64,000 bases of DNA from Aldehydirespirator sp965221185 (GTDB taxonomy: Bacteria > Actinomycetota > Acidimicrobiia > Acidimicrobiales > Aldehydirespiratoraceae), in NCBI GenBank assembly GCA_965221185.1, contig OZ244866.1:1-64000 (forward strand), written 5' to 3'. The position numbers and the translations under genes are program-made. The notes beneath the pieces are model-generated. The model had not been told where the DNA came from and searched no databases. It worked only from the letters and a program-made list of their open reading frames with translations. Below, one piece after another: positions 43,492-51,763 of the stretch. Numbering within the stretch: the stretch's first letter is position 1; every line of letters begins with the position of its first letter.

Positions 43492-43992
43492 TCAGCCTCC
43501 GGCGCCGGGCTGGGTCAAGAGCGCGATCCAGATGGAGACGCTGGCCACCACGATCGTCGAGACCACGATGTAGAGGTGCCATGCCTGCCTTCTGATGATC
43601 TCGGCCCTTTCGAGGGCCGCTTGGGCCTTGATATCGGCCCTTTCGACGGCGGCTTGGGCCTTGATATCGGCCCTTTCGACGGCGGCTTGGGCCTTGATAT
43701 CGGCCCGTTCGACGGCGGCTTGGGCCAGACCAGCGGTGACGACCCCCTTGACCTGGGCCAACCCGGTGGCGGCTTGGGCCTTGATATCGGCCCGTTCGAC
43801 GGCGGCTTGGGCGAAGCCAGCGGCGATGGCCGCGGTGGTCTCGGCGAACCCGGCGCGGAGGTCTTCTTTGGTGGCGACGTTGTCCCAGCCGCTGGGCGGC
43901 AGGTGCTGCATCAGGGTCTCAGCGTCGTCTTGTCCCATGACTTGTGCCAGAGTGTTGAACATCGAGGTGCGCTGGGCGCGGGTGAGAGCCAT
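43492..43992 (-). CDS. Tail-anchored coiled-coil repeat protein, unknown function
   Basis: 166 residues. The N-terminal part (MGQDDAETLMQHLPPSGW then NVATKEDL) is a recognisable motif I associate with a family common in Acidimicrobiia. The middle is built from 11-residue repeats with core AQAAVERADIK, four to five copies, which predicts a continuous helix or coiled coil. Residues about 137-160 (LYIVVSTIVVASVSIWIAL) form one C-terminal membrane helix, so the protein should be tail-anchored with the coil in the cytoplasm. The function is unknown. Repeat number could vary between strains. Confidence 0.78.
   Translation of the reverse strand: MALTRAQRTSMFNTLAQVMGQDDAETLMQHLPPSGWDNVATKEDLRAGFAETTAAIAAGFAQAAVERADIKAQAATGLAQVKGVVTAGLAQAAVERADIKAQAAVERADIKAQAAVERADIKAQAALERAEIIRRQAWHLYIVVSTIVVASVSIWIALLTQPGAGG
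43602..43812 (-). repeat. 33-bp coding tandem repeats
   Basis: Near-identical 33-bp units (on the plus strand marked by GGCTTGGGCCTTGATATCGG) are tandem at about 43612-43720, interrupted by about 60 bases, then again at about 43768-43812. They encode the 11-residue repeats of the tail-anchored protein in frame. Confidence 0.85.
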
Positions 43993-44241
43993 CCTCGGTG
44001 CCCTTCGGTCGGCGGATGCGCAGGTGGGGGCGCCTCAGGCGGCTGCTCCGAAGCCGCCGGGCGGCGGCGACGTCCAACCATAGCACACCAAACATCACGA
44101 TCTGCTATATCGATCTAATTCATTGGCCAACACGTAGCGGGCTGTTGTGGTCGGGATCGATCGGCCCGCCGGGGGATCGACTGACTCTTACGTTGCGCCC
44201 GTTAGTCTCGCAGCGGCGGGCTGGACACTCAGGAGGCAGTA

Positions 44242-45027
44242 ATGCGGAGCCATGAAATCGACTACAGGATCTACGGCGACGATCTCCAGTTCGTCGAGAT
44301 CGAGTTGGACCCCGGCGAGGTCGTGATAGCAGAGGCCGGCGCCATGATGTACATGGAGCAGGCGATCACCTTCGAGGCCAAGATGGGCGACGGCTCCGAT
44401 CCCGACCAGGGCACCTGGGGCAAGCTCAAGTCGGCGGCCAAGCGGGGCATCACCGGCGAGGGTCTGTTCATGACCCACTTCATGAACAGCGCTCCCCAGG
44501 GCAAGCAGCGGGTGGCGATGGCCGCTCCCTACCCGGGCAAGATCCTGCCTATCAACCTGGCCGCGGCGGGCGGGAATCTGCTGGCCCAGAAGGACGCGTT
44601 CCTGTGCGCGGCTGCGGGCACCAAGCTCGACATCGCCTTCAACCGCAAGATCGGCACGGGCGTGTTCGGCGGCGAGGGCTTCATCCTGCAGTCCATCTCC
44701 GGTGACGGCCTGGCCTTCATGCACGCGGGCGGAACCATCGTCGAGAAGCAGCTCCAGGGCGAGACGCTGCGGGTCGACACCGGCTGCATCGTTGCCTTCC
44801 AGCCTCAGATCCAGTATTCGATCGAGCGCGCCGGCAACCTGAAGTCGATGGTATTCGGCGGCGAGGGCTTGTTCCTGGCCACCCTCACCGGGGTAGGCCG
44901 CGTGTGGCTGCAGTCGCTGCCGTTCAACCGCCTCGCCGACCGGGTGATCGCCAACATCCGGCCCGGCGGCTCCCAGGGCGAGGGCTCAGTTATCGGCGGC
45001 CTCTCCAACGTGTTCGAGCGGCGCTAG
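44242..45027 (+). CDS. AIM24/TIGR00266-family protein
   Basis: 261 residues. The beta-sandwich family signature is clear: VEIELDPGEVVIAEAGAMMY near the start, GEGLFMTHF, GGEGFILQSISGDG and the C-terminal VWLQSLPFNRLADRV. Members related to mitochondrial AIM24 are conserved in bacteria but have no proven biochemical role; membrane or stress association has been suggested. The ATG follows GGAGG. It is probably transcribed alone. Confidence 0.88.
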   Translation: MRSHEIDYRIYGDDLQFVEIELDPGEVVIAEAGAMMYMEQAITFEAKMGDGSDPDQGTWGKLKSAAKRGITGEGLFMTHFMNSAPQGKQRVAMAAPYPGKILPINLAAAGGNLLAQKDAFLCAAAGTKLDIAFNRKIGTGVFGGEGFILQSISGDGLAFMHAGGTIVEKQLQGETLRVDTGCIVAFQPQIQYSIERAGNLKSMVFGGEGLFLATLTGVGRVWLQSLPFNRLADRVIANIRPGGSQGEGSVIGGLSNVFERR

Positions 45028-45074
45028 GCGCGAGCCGGACAGGCGCCGGGCCATTCGGTCCGCAGCCGGCCCGG

Positions 45075-45911
45075 TCAGGCGATCGGGACGCTGAACGAGC
45101 CGAGCGGGCCGAAGTCGAAACGGAAGTCGTCGCCCGCCGCCACGGCCATCGGGCGGGTGAACGACCCCGACAGGATCACTCCGCCCGCCCGCAGCGACCG
45201 CCCCTGCTCGGCGTAGCGCCGGGCCAACCAGACGATGCCCTTGGCGGGATGGTCGAGCACGCCCGCGGCCAGCCCGGTCTCCTCCACGACGCCGTTGCAG
45301 TAGGCGATGGCGCCCACCCAGCGCAAGTCTGCGTCGCGGGGGCCAACCGGCGTGCCGCCGGTGACGATCCCGGCGTCGGCCGCGTTGTCGGCGATGGTGT
45401 CGATCACTGTGCGGGTGCGGCCGGTGTCGGGGTTGGTGCGGGGGGTACGGGACGCGATCAGCTCCACCGCCGCGGTGACGTGGTCGGTGGCGTCGAGCAC
45501 ATCGTCGACGTTGAGGTCGGCGCCGTAGAGGTCGTCGGCCAGCACGAAGGCCAGCTCAACCTCAAGGCGAAGGTCGCAGAAGTCGGCGGCGGCGATCGGC
45601 TCGCCGGGGGCGAACACCATGGCATCGGTCAGGAACCCCGAGTCGGGGGTGTCGATGCTCATGGCCTGCTGCATGGCCCGGCTGGTGAGGCCGATCTTGT
45701 GGCCGACCACCCGCTCGCCCCGTGCCAGCCGGATGTCCAGCCAGGCGGACTGAACCCGGTAGGCCTCGTCGATGGTCATGCGCGGGTACACGCCGGTTGT
45801 CTGGCGCACCTGCCGGCGCTCTCGCTCGGCGGTGTCGAGCAGTTCGGCCTCGGCGCGGATCTGCTCGACGGTTAGCGCGGATGCCCCGTGCGCTAGCGGG
45901 CCGTCGTTCAC
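45075..45911 (-). CDS. hpaH: 2-oxo-hepta-3-ene-1,7-dioate hydratase (HpaH-like)
   Basis: 278 residues. Follows HpaH closely: AYRVQSAWLDIRLARGERVV, GHKIGLTSRAMQQAM, PRIEVELAFVL-like RLEVELAFVLADDL, VIDTIADNAADAGIVTGG and GVILSGSFTRPM. The FAH-superfamily hydratase adds water to the linear dioate in homoprotocatechuate meta-cleavage; the alternative is a 2-keto-4-pentenoate hydratase. hpaF, hpaE and an hpaG-like gene lie 15 kb away at 60-63 kb, supporting the HPA assignment. Confidence 0.83.
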   Translation of the reverse strand: MNDGPLAHGASALTVEQIRAEAELLDTAERERRQVRQTTGVYPRMTIDEAYRVQSAWLDIRLARGERVVGHKIGLTSRAMQQAMSIDTPDSGFLTDAMVFAPGEPIAAADFCDLRLEVELAFVLADDLYGADLNVDDVLDATDHVTAAVELIASRTPRTNPDTGRTRTVIDTIADNAADAGIVTGGTPVGPRDADLRWVGAIAYCNGVVEETGLAAGVLDHPAKGIVWLARRYAEQGRSLRAGGVILSGSFTRPMAVAAGDDFRFDFGPLGSFSVPIA

Positions 45912-45939
45912 GGAGCGCCGCCAGGAGCGCGTCGGTCGC

Positions 45940-46929
45940 TCATGGGATGAGCAGGATCTTGCCGGCGAGGCTGCGGCCCTGAAGCAGCCGGTGGGCCTCG
46001 GCCGCCTCGGCTAGCGGCAGCCTGGCCGCGATCCGGATGTCGAGGTCACCCGCCGCGATCCAGCCGAACACCTCCGAGACCCGGGCGTCCAGCTCGTCGC
46101 GGGTCGAGATGAAGTCCCCCAGCTTGGGCCGGGTCAGCCACAGCGACTTGCCCATGAGATGCAGCGGCGCCTTGGGCTCCACCGCGCCCGAGGCGTTGCC
46201 GAAGGTCACCATCGAGCCCCGCAGGCGCAGCAGGCGCAGGCTGTCGTCGTAGACGGCCGCGCCCACCCCGTCGTACACCACGTCGATGGCCTCGGGACCG
46301 ACCGCGGCCTCAACCCCGGTCACCAGGTCGGTCGTCGAGTAGTTCACGACGTGGTCGGCTCCCGCGGCCCGGGCCAGCTCGGCTTTGGCATCCGACCCGA
46401 CGGTGGCCACCACCGCGGCGCCTCGCAGCTTGGCCATCTGCACGATCAGCCGGCCGGTGCCGCCCGCGCCGGCGTGGACCAGGCACCGGTCGCCGGGCCC
46501 GATCCGGGGGCAGTCGGTGATCAGATAGTGGGCGGTGAGGGCCTGCACGCCGATGGACGCGGCTGTGTCGAGATCGATGCCGTCGGGCACCTTGTACGCC
46601 ACCGCGGCTCTCACCACGGCCTGCTCGGCGTAGGAGCCGGGTGATCCGGCCCAGGCCACCCGGTCCCCCGGGGCGAAGCCCTCGGTGCCCGCGCCGACCT
46701 CAAGCACGGTCCCGGCCCCCTCCTGGCCCAGTACCAGCGGCAGCGGCATGTCGTAGAGGCCCGAGCGGTGGTAGGTGTCGATGAAGTTCACGCCGGCCGC
46801 GGCCACCGCCACCGTCATCTCGCCCTCGCCGGGCACCGGATCGGGCCGTTGCACAAGCCGCATCATCTCCGGTCCGCCGGTCTCGGCGATCTGAACAGCC
46901 GCGCTCGTTCCGCCTGCTCCTGTGGTCAT
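45940..46929 (-). CDS. NADPH:quinone oxidoreductase (zinc-free MDR family)
   Basis: 329 residues. Medium-chain dehydrogenase/reductase of the Qor type: VNFIDTYHRSGLY, the coenzyme-binding HAGAGGTGRLIVQMAKLRGA and VYDGVGAAVYDDSL. No catalytic zinc Cys pattern is present. It would reduce quinones or other activated olefins with NAD(P)H. It is 28 bases upstream of hpaH and probably co-transcribed. Confidence 0.9.
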   Translation of the reverse strand: MTTGAGGTSAAVQIAETGGPEMMRLVQRPDPVPGEGEMTVAVAAAGVNFIDTYHRSGLYDMPLPLVLGQEGAGTVLEVGAGTEGFAPGDRVAWAGSPGSYAEQAVVRAAVAYKVPDGIDLDTAASIGVQALTAHYLITDCPRIGPGDRCLVHAGAGGTGRLIVQMAKLRGAAVVATVGSDAKAELARAAGADHVVNYSTTDLVTGVEAAVGPEAIDVVYDGVGAAVYDDSLRLLRLRGSMVTFGNASGAVEPKAPLHLMGKSLWLTRPKLGDFISTRDELDARVSEVFGWIAAGDLDIRIAARLPLAEAAEAHRLLQGRSLAGKILLIP

Positions 46930-47006
46930 CGTCGTGCCTTCCGACGCGGGTTCGACACGAGGCTACGGCCGCAGGCCGGGCACGGCCCATCCATCCTGCG
47001 TCGGCG

Positions 47007-48290
47007 TCAGGTCCACGTCACGTGTAGTTCGGCGGGGCCGCGGAAGGTGATGTTGGGGAAGTAGTCGAGGCGCTGGCCCTCGACTAGGCGCAGAGACGGC
47101 AGCCGCTGGGCGAGGATCTCGGTCACGGTCTGCACCTCGAACTTGGCGAGCTTGGCTCCCAGGCAATAGTGGACGCCCTTGCCGAAGGAGATGTGCTGGC
47201 TGGCGTTGGGGCGGCCGATGTCGAACCTGTCCGGGTCAGAGAAGATGTCTCCTTGCCGGTTGGCTGACGCGAAGTTCAAGAAGATCATTGTTCCGGCGGG
47301 CACCTCGATACCCGCGATGGTGCTGTCGCGGGTGGTGATGCGCCGCCATGCGATCTGGCTGGAGTTGAACCGCAGGACCTCCTCGACGGCGTTGGGTATC
47401 AGCGTGTGGTCTTTGCAGATCGCAGCCCAGACGTCACGGCGCGGCAGCAGGCACAGCAGGGTGTTGCAGATGAGCGCCGTAACGGCCTCGTGGCCCGCGA
47501 AAGAGAGGCCGTAGATGATCGACTCCACCTCGCGGTAGCTCAGATCGCCGGGGTTGGCCTCGTGGGCGTCAATCAACTCCGAAGCTAGGTCGTCTCCGCG
47601 GCACCTGCGCTTGTGGGCGGTGAAGTCGCGGCAGTACCGCCAATAGGCCAGCATGTTCTCGGCGATCTCGACCTGCTCGGCCGGTGTAGGCCGGCCCCAG
47701 GAGAACGCCTTGCGATCTCCGCACCAAGCCTTGAGGATCTCGTCGTCGCTCTCGGGAAAGCCGATGAAGCGGAAGATGGTCTCGCCTGGCAGTGGGAACG
47801 CGAACGACGCCACCAACTCAGCGGGCGGGCAGGCTGCATCCATCTCGTCGAGCAGTTCATGGCTGCGGCCGCGAATGTAGGGCTCGAGAGCCTTGATCCG
47901 GCGATTCGAGAACCCCTGGCGGGTGTATCGGCGGATGCGCCCGTGGTCCGGCTCGGGCCGGTTGGACATTACCGCCACCGGGTCGAAGTCCTCCGCGGAG
48001 AGGATCTCCCTCGCCTCCGGTGACAGCGGAAAGACCGGATCCTGAACATTGGTCGACGCGAATGTCTCGTGGTCCGAGAACACGGCCTCGATGTCGGCCA
48101 TGTCGGTCACCACCACACAGCCTACGCTCGGGGCGTAGAACACCGGATGGGCGGAGCGCAGCGCCGACGCGATGGGGTAGGGATCGGCCAGGTAGTCGTC
48201 ATCCAACGGGCTCCAAGTCCTATGCGCCGGGCAGCCGGCTGGCGCTGGCGGGATCTCCGCCGGCTGCCGGTGGTAGGTGTTCTCGCTCAT
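47007..48290 (-). CDS. Cytochrome P450
   Basis: 427 residues. The heme Cys is Cys376 in FGKGVHYCLGAKLA; the I-helix reads SFAGHEAVTAL and the ExxR motif is in AVEEVLRF. Soluble bacterial class I type without fused reductase; ferredoxin partners are not adjacent. Its start overlaps the stop of the livF-like gene (ATGA), so it is translationally coupled to a solute importer. This suggests it oxidises an imported small molecule, possibly an aldoxime, nitrile or arylacetate given the genes upstream. Confidence 0.93.
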   Translation of the reverse strand: MSENTYHRQPAEIPPAPAGCPAHRTWSPLDDDYLADPYPIASALRSAHPVFYAPSVGCVVVTDMADIEAVFSDHETFASTNVQDPVFPLSPEAREILSAEDFDPVAVMSNRPEPDHGRIRRYTRQGFSNRRIKALEPYIRGRSHELLDEMDAACPPAELVASFAFPLPGETIFRFIGFPESDDEILKAWCGDRKAFSWGRPTPAEQVEIAENMLAYWRYCRDFTAHKRRCRGDDLASELIDAHEANPGDLSYREVESIIYGLSFAGHEAVTALICNTLLCLLPRRDVWAAICKDHTLIPNAVEEVLRFNSSQIAWRRITTRDSTIAGIEVPAGTMIFLNFASANRQGDIFSDPDRFDIGRPNASQHISFGKGVHYCLGAKLAKFEVQTVTEILAQRLPSLRLVEGQRLDYFPNITFRGPAELHVTWT

Positions 48291-49138
48291 TGGCGGTCCG
48301 TCCCGTCGCTGGCGGCGGGCGCGCCGTTGCGGGCTGTGCCGCGCTGACCGGATCCGCCGGAGGGAAGACCGGAGTCGTTGGCAGCGGCGAGGTTGGATTC
48401 GACCGTTCCGAGGTAGGCGGCACGCAGCCGGTCGGGTTGCTGCTGGATCTGCGATGCCGTGCCCCGCAGCACGACCTCTCCCCGCGCCATCACTACGGCG
48501 TTGTCGCCCGCGTTCAGCGCTCGGTCGGCGAACTGCTCCACGAGCAGAAGCCCGATGCCGCTGGCGGCCATCTGCGCTACGGCGTGCAGCATCCGGTCGA
48601 TGACCGCCGGTGCGAGTCCGAGCGACAACTCGTCGATCATCAGCACCCGAGGTTGTCGCAGCACCGCGCGGGCCAGCACGACCATTTGCTGCTCACCCCC
48701 GGAGAGGAGTCCGGCGGCGATCGACGATCTGGCTTTGAGTTCCGGGAATAGCTCGAAGGCGGGATTCAGATGGTCGGGGCCAGCGGTCACGAGGAAGTTC
48801 TCCTCGACGGTGAGGCCTTCGAACACCGTCCGTCCCTGCTGGACGTGCGCCAGACCCGACCGGACTCGGCGCTGGCGGGACGACCGCGTGATGTCCGCGC
48901 CGTCGAGCAGCACACGGCCGCCGCTGGCGGGCACCACCCCGCTGATGCCGTCCAGCAGAGTCGACTTGCCTGCGCCGTTAGCCCCTAGCAGCACGGTCAC
49001 CTCGCCGGGCGCCACCGACAGGTCGACCCCTCTCACCACCGGCTGACCGAGCCGGTCCACTCGCAGCCCCTCCACTCGCAGAGCGCCGGGTCGCGATCCG
49101 TTCGTGTGCGCCATCTCGTGCCGTTGGGGCGCGGTCAT
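48287..49138 (-). CDS. ABC transporter ATPase, LivF-like
   Basis: 283 residues from the ATG at 49138, which overlaps the stop of the fused LivMG gene (ATGA). Walker A GANGAGKST, signature LSGGEQQM, Walker B VLMIDELSLGLAP. The type is LivF of branched-chain amino acid/amide importers. The C-terminal 40 residues are a disordered Ser/Gly/Ala tail. Substrate is not fixed by sequence; position next to aldoxime/nitrile genes suggests amide, nitrile or aromatic acid uptake. Confidence 0.88.
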   Translation of the reverse strand: MTAPQRHEMAHTNGSRPGALRVEGLRVDRLGQPVVRGVDLSVAPGEVTVLLGANGAGKSTLLDGISGVVPASGGRVLLDGADITRSSRQRRVRSGLAHVQQGRTVFEGLTVEENFLVTAGPDHLNPAFELFPELKARSSIAAGLLSGGEQQMVVLARAVLRQPRVLMIDELSLGLAPAVIDRMLHAVAQMAASGIGLLLVEQFADRALNAGDNAVVMARGEVVLRGTASQIQQQPDRLRAAYLGTVESNLAAANDSGLPSGGSGQRGTARNGAPAASDGTDRQ

Positions 49139-50835
49139 GTCGCAGTTCCCAGGTAGGCCGCCACGACTTGCGGGTTCTTGAGCACGTCCCGGGGCGAACC
49201 GGTTGCGATCAGCTGTCCGAAGTCGAGCACCGCCACCGAGTCGCACAGCTCCACGACTGCGTCGATGTCATGCTCGATCAGCAGGACGGCTATGCCCAGG
49301 CGGGCCGTGACCGCGGCCAGCGCCTCGACGAACATCTCCCGGTCGGGCCCCGCGAGACCGGCTGTCGGTTCGTCGAGCAGCGCGATCTTCGGGCGCGAGA
49401 TCAGAGCGGCGCAGACCTCCAGGATCCGGCGCGATCCCACGTCGAGGCCCGTGATGGGGGTCGGGGCCGGGGGAAGAGCGAACCAGTCGAGAGCCTCGGC
49501 CACTGGCGTGTCCGTACCGGCGGAGGCGAGCGCGAGGTATCCACCAACGGTCAGATCGTGTGGCGTGTGGCCCTGCTGGAAGCTCCGCCTCAAGCCTCGG
49601 AGGGCTCGCTTGCGGGGCGGAAGGGCCGTGATGTCCTCTCCGGCGAGGAGGATGCGGCCCTCGTGGCTGGCCATGAATCCGCTGAGCGCGTCCACCAGGG
49701 TGGACTTTCCCGCGCCGTTCGGCCCGATGAGTCCGAAGAAGCCGCCCTCTGGAATCGACAGGCTGACGTCGTCCAGCGCTCTGATCGCGCCGTAAGAAAC
49801 CGACACTCCCTGTATGTCGAGCACCGTTGTAGTACTTGCCAACGGCACGTGTCCCGACGGCAGCGACCGAAGCAATCGGGTGGCGGGGCCATCCCGGCGA
49901 CTTGTGCGCAGAGTCCGAAGCTTGCCCACGGCGCCGCGCAGGGCGGCAGCCAGCCCGCCTTCGCCGCGGCTCAACGCGATGACACCGCCGGCAGCGAAGA
50001 TCATCGGAGCGATGTCCCGCGGCAGCCCGACGTCGCTAAGGAAGTTCGGAATGAGCTGCCCGAACAGGCCAGTCAGCAGGGCGCCCTCGAAGTGTCCGGC
50101 GCCGAACATCAGGGCTGCCGTCAGAATCGTCATCGACTCGATCGGCTGGAAGCTGGCGCCGCTCACGATGCCGTTGAGAGCCAGCAGCAGTGCCCCCCCG
50201 ACGCCCGCGATCGCCGCGCTGATGGCGAAGGCGGAGAGCTTGGTCACCATCACGCTGCGCCCCATCGCGGCGGTCGCACGTTCGCTGTGGCGCACCGAGA
50301 ACCACCATCGGCCTGTACGAGTGCGCCGCAGCGCGATTACCGCAATGCCGATCCAGCCGAGCACGATCGCGCAGAACAGGAAGAAGCCGGCGTCGCTGTC
50401 GGCGAAGCCGGGAGGGCGGACGCGGTTTCCCTCGATGAGACCGGGAAACCCGTCCGCGAAGACCACCCTGGCCACCGCCGCGCTGAACACCAGGGTGAAC
50501 ACGGCCAGGTTCTGGCCGCGCAGCCTGAGTGCGGGGATGCCGATGGCCACACCGGCCGCGAAGGGCACGGCGGCCGCGAACGGGAGCATCGCCAGGTAGG
50601 GAAGATCCGTCTTGAGGTTGAGCCAGCCGACCGTCCACGCCCCGATCCCCGCGAAGGTCATCTGGCAAAGCGACAGCAGCCCGGCGTTGTGGTAGATCAC
50701 GCCCACGCTCACCGCGACTACCGCCGTGATCACCGCGCTGGTCATCAGGAAGAGCCAGAACGGTCCGGCCAACTGCGACAAGGCCGCCGCGGCGCCCAGG
50801 TACACCGCGCCGGCGACGAGGTCAGCGCGCCGCAT
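49135..50835 (-). CDS. Fused ABC permease-ATPase, LivM-LivG
   Basis: 566 residues. Residues about 1-300 are a LivM-type permease with eight or so membrane helices (LLSLCQMTFAGIGAW, GIPALRLRGQNLAVFTLVF, SAFAISAAIAGVGGALL). Residues about 335-566 are a LivG-type ATPase: GPNGAGKST, the degenerate signature LDVGSRRILEV, IALLDEPTAGLAG and LLIEHDIDAVVELCD. Fusion of these two subunits is known in some members but less common than separate genes. The ATPase signature lacks the LSGGQ glycine pair, which is normal for LivG-type. Start overlaps livH by 14 bases. Confidence 0.9.
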   Translation of the reverse strand: MRRADLVAGAVYLGAAAALSQLAGPFWLFLMTSAVITAVVAVSVGVIYHNAGLLSLCQMTFAGIGAWTVGWLNLKTDLPYLAMLPFAAAVPFAAGVAIGIPALRLRGQNLAVFTLVFSAAVARVVFADGFPGLIEGNRVRPPGFADSDAGFFLFCAIVLGWIGIAVIALRRTRTGRWWFSVRHSERATAAMGRSVMVTKLSAFAISAAIAGVGGALLLALNGIVSGASFQPIESMTILTAALMFGAGHFEGALLTGLFGQLIPNFLSDVGLPRDIAPMIFAAGGVIALSRGEGGLAAALRGAVGKLRTLRTSRRDGPATRLLRSLPSGHVPLASTTTVLDIQGVSVSYGAIRALDDVSLSIPEGGFFGLIGPNGAGKSTLVDALSGFMASHEGRILLAGEDITALPPRKRALRGLRRSFQQGHTPHDLTVGGYLALASAGTDTPVAEALDWFALPPAPTPITGLDVGSRRILEVCAALISRPKIALLDEPTAGLAGPDREMFVEALAAVTARLGIAVLLIEHDIDAVVELCDSVAVLDFGQLIATGSPRDVLKNPQVVAAYLGTAT

Positions 50836-51679
50836 CCCACACCTCGTGGCGTTGAGTCCACGACAGGACTGCTGCCGCGATCAGGAACGGGACCGCGCCG
50901 CGGCATTCCGACCACGCCTCGCGGTAAGACGACACCGCTTCGACCACTCCCACTGAGATGCCGCCCACGAACGCGAGGTCGAGCCTGCGAAAGGCCCCGA
51001 TCAGCGCAGAAGCCATGGCCGGGAAGATGAGAAAGCCCAGACTGGAGAAACTGCCAGGAAGGTTGGACGCGACGACGAGCATCCCCACCGCCGAGATGAA
51101 GCCGGTGAACCCCCAAACGAGAGCAGTCCGGGAGAACAGCGGAACCCCGAGCAGCTCGGCCACAACCGGACGTTCCGAGATGGCTCGCACCTGAACGCCC
51201 ACCCTCGTCGAGCGAAGGACCCAGTCCATGAGCAGGACCGTTGCCAGTGCTACAGCCAGCACGATCACCGTGGCTGCGGTGACGACCACGCTGCCGATCG
51301 ACACCGAGATGCCCGGAAGGATCACTGGTACCGCTCGGGGCGCGTCCCCGAAGAAGCGGAACCCAGCGGCGAGCAGCCCGACGGTGGTAGCGATCATCGC
51401 GGCCGTGCGCACGGCGGTGCTGGCCTTACTGAAGAGGCGGGCGAAGAGCAGCCCCACTGCGGTCGAGAGGACGGACGAGAGGCCGATACCGGCCGCGGCC
51501 GCCCACATTAGGCCCCAGCCTCGCTGAACTCCGACGGCGGCGACATAGGCACCGAACGCAGCAACGGCCGTCTGGCTGAAGTTCACCACGCCCGCCATGC
51601 GGTGCAGGACGACGATGCTCACCCCGAAGATCGCGTAGGCACCGCCTGCGGCGAGCCCGGCGACAACCAGGGTGAGCAT
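50822..51679 (-). CDS. ABC transporter permease, LivH-like
   Basis: 285 residues with about eight hydrophobic segments; GGAYAIFGVSIVVLHRMAGVVNFSQ is replaced here by the equivalent AAGGAYAIFGVSIVVLHRM then GVVNFSQTAVA, the hallmark of LivH. It pairs with the LivM half of the next protein to form the channel. It follows the binding-protein gene after 84 bases. Confidence 0.9.
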   Translation of the reverse strand: MLTLVVAGLAAGGAYAIFGVSIVVLHRMAGVVNFSQTAVAAFGAYVAAVGVQRGWGLMWAAAAGIGLSSVLSTAVGLLFARLFSKASTAVRTAAMIATTVGLLAAGFRFFGDAPRAVPVILPGISVSIGSVVVTAATVIVLAVALATVLLMDWVLRSTRVGVQVRAISERPVVAELLGVPLFSRTALVWGFTGFISAVGMLVVASNLPGSFSSLGFLIFPAMASALIGAFRRLDLAFVGGISVGVVEAVSSYREAWSECRGAVPFLIAAAVLSWTQRHEVWDAAR

Positions 51680-51763
51680 CGTCGCCCCTCGGGGCTCAGC
51701 CGGCAGGGGCTAGCCGACTGGTGCCCGTCGGCAGACGGGTCGGTTCCTTGCCGCGCTGCACCA

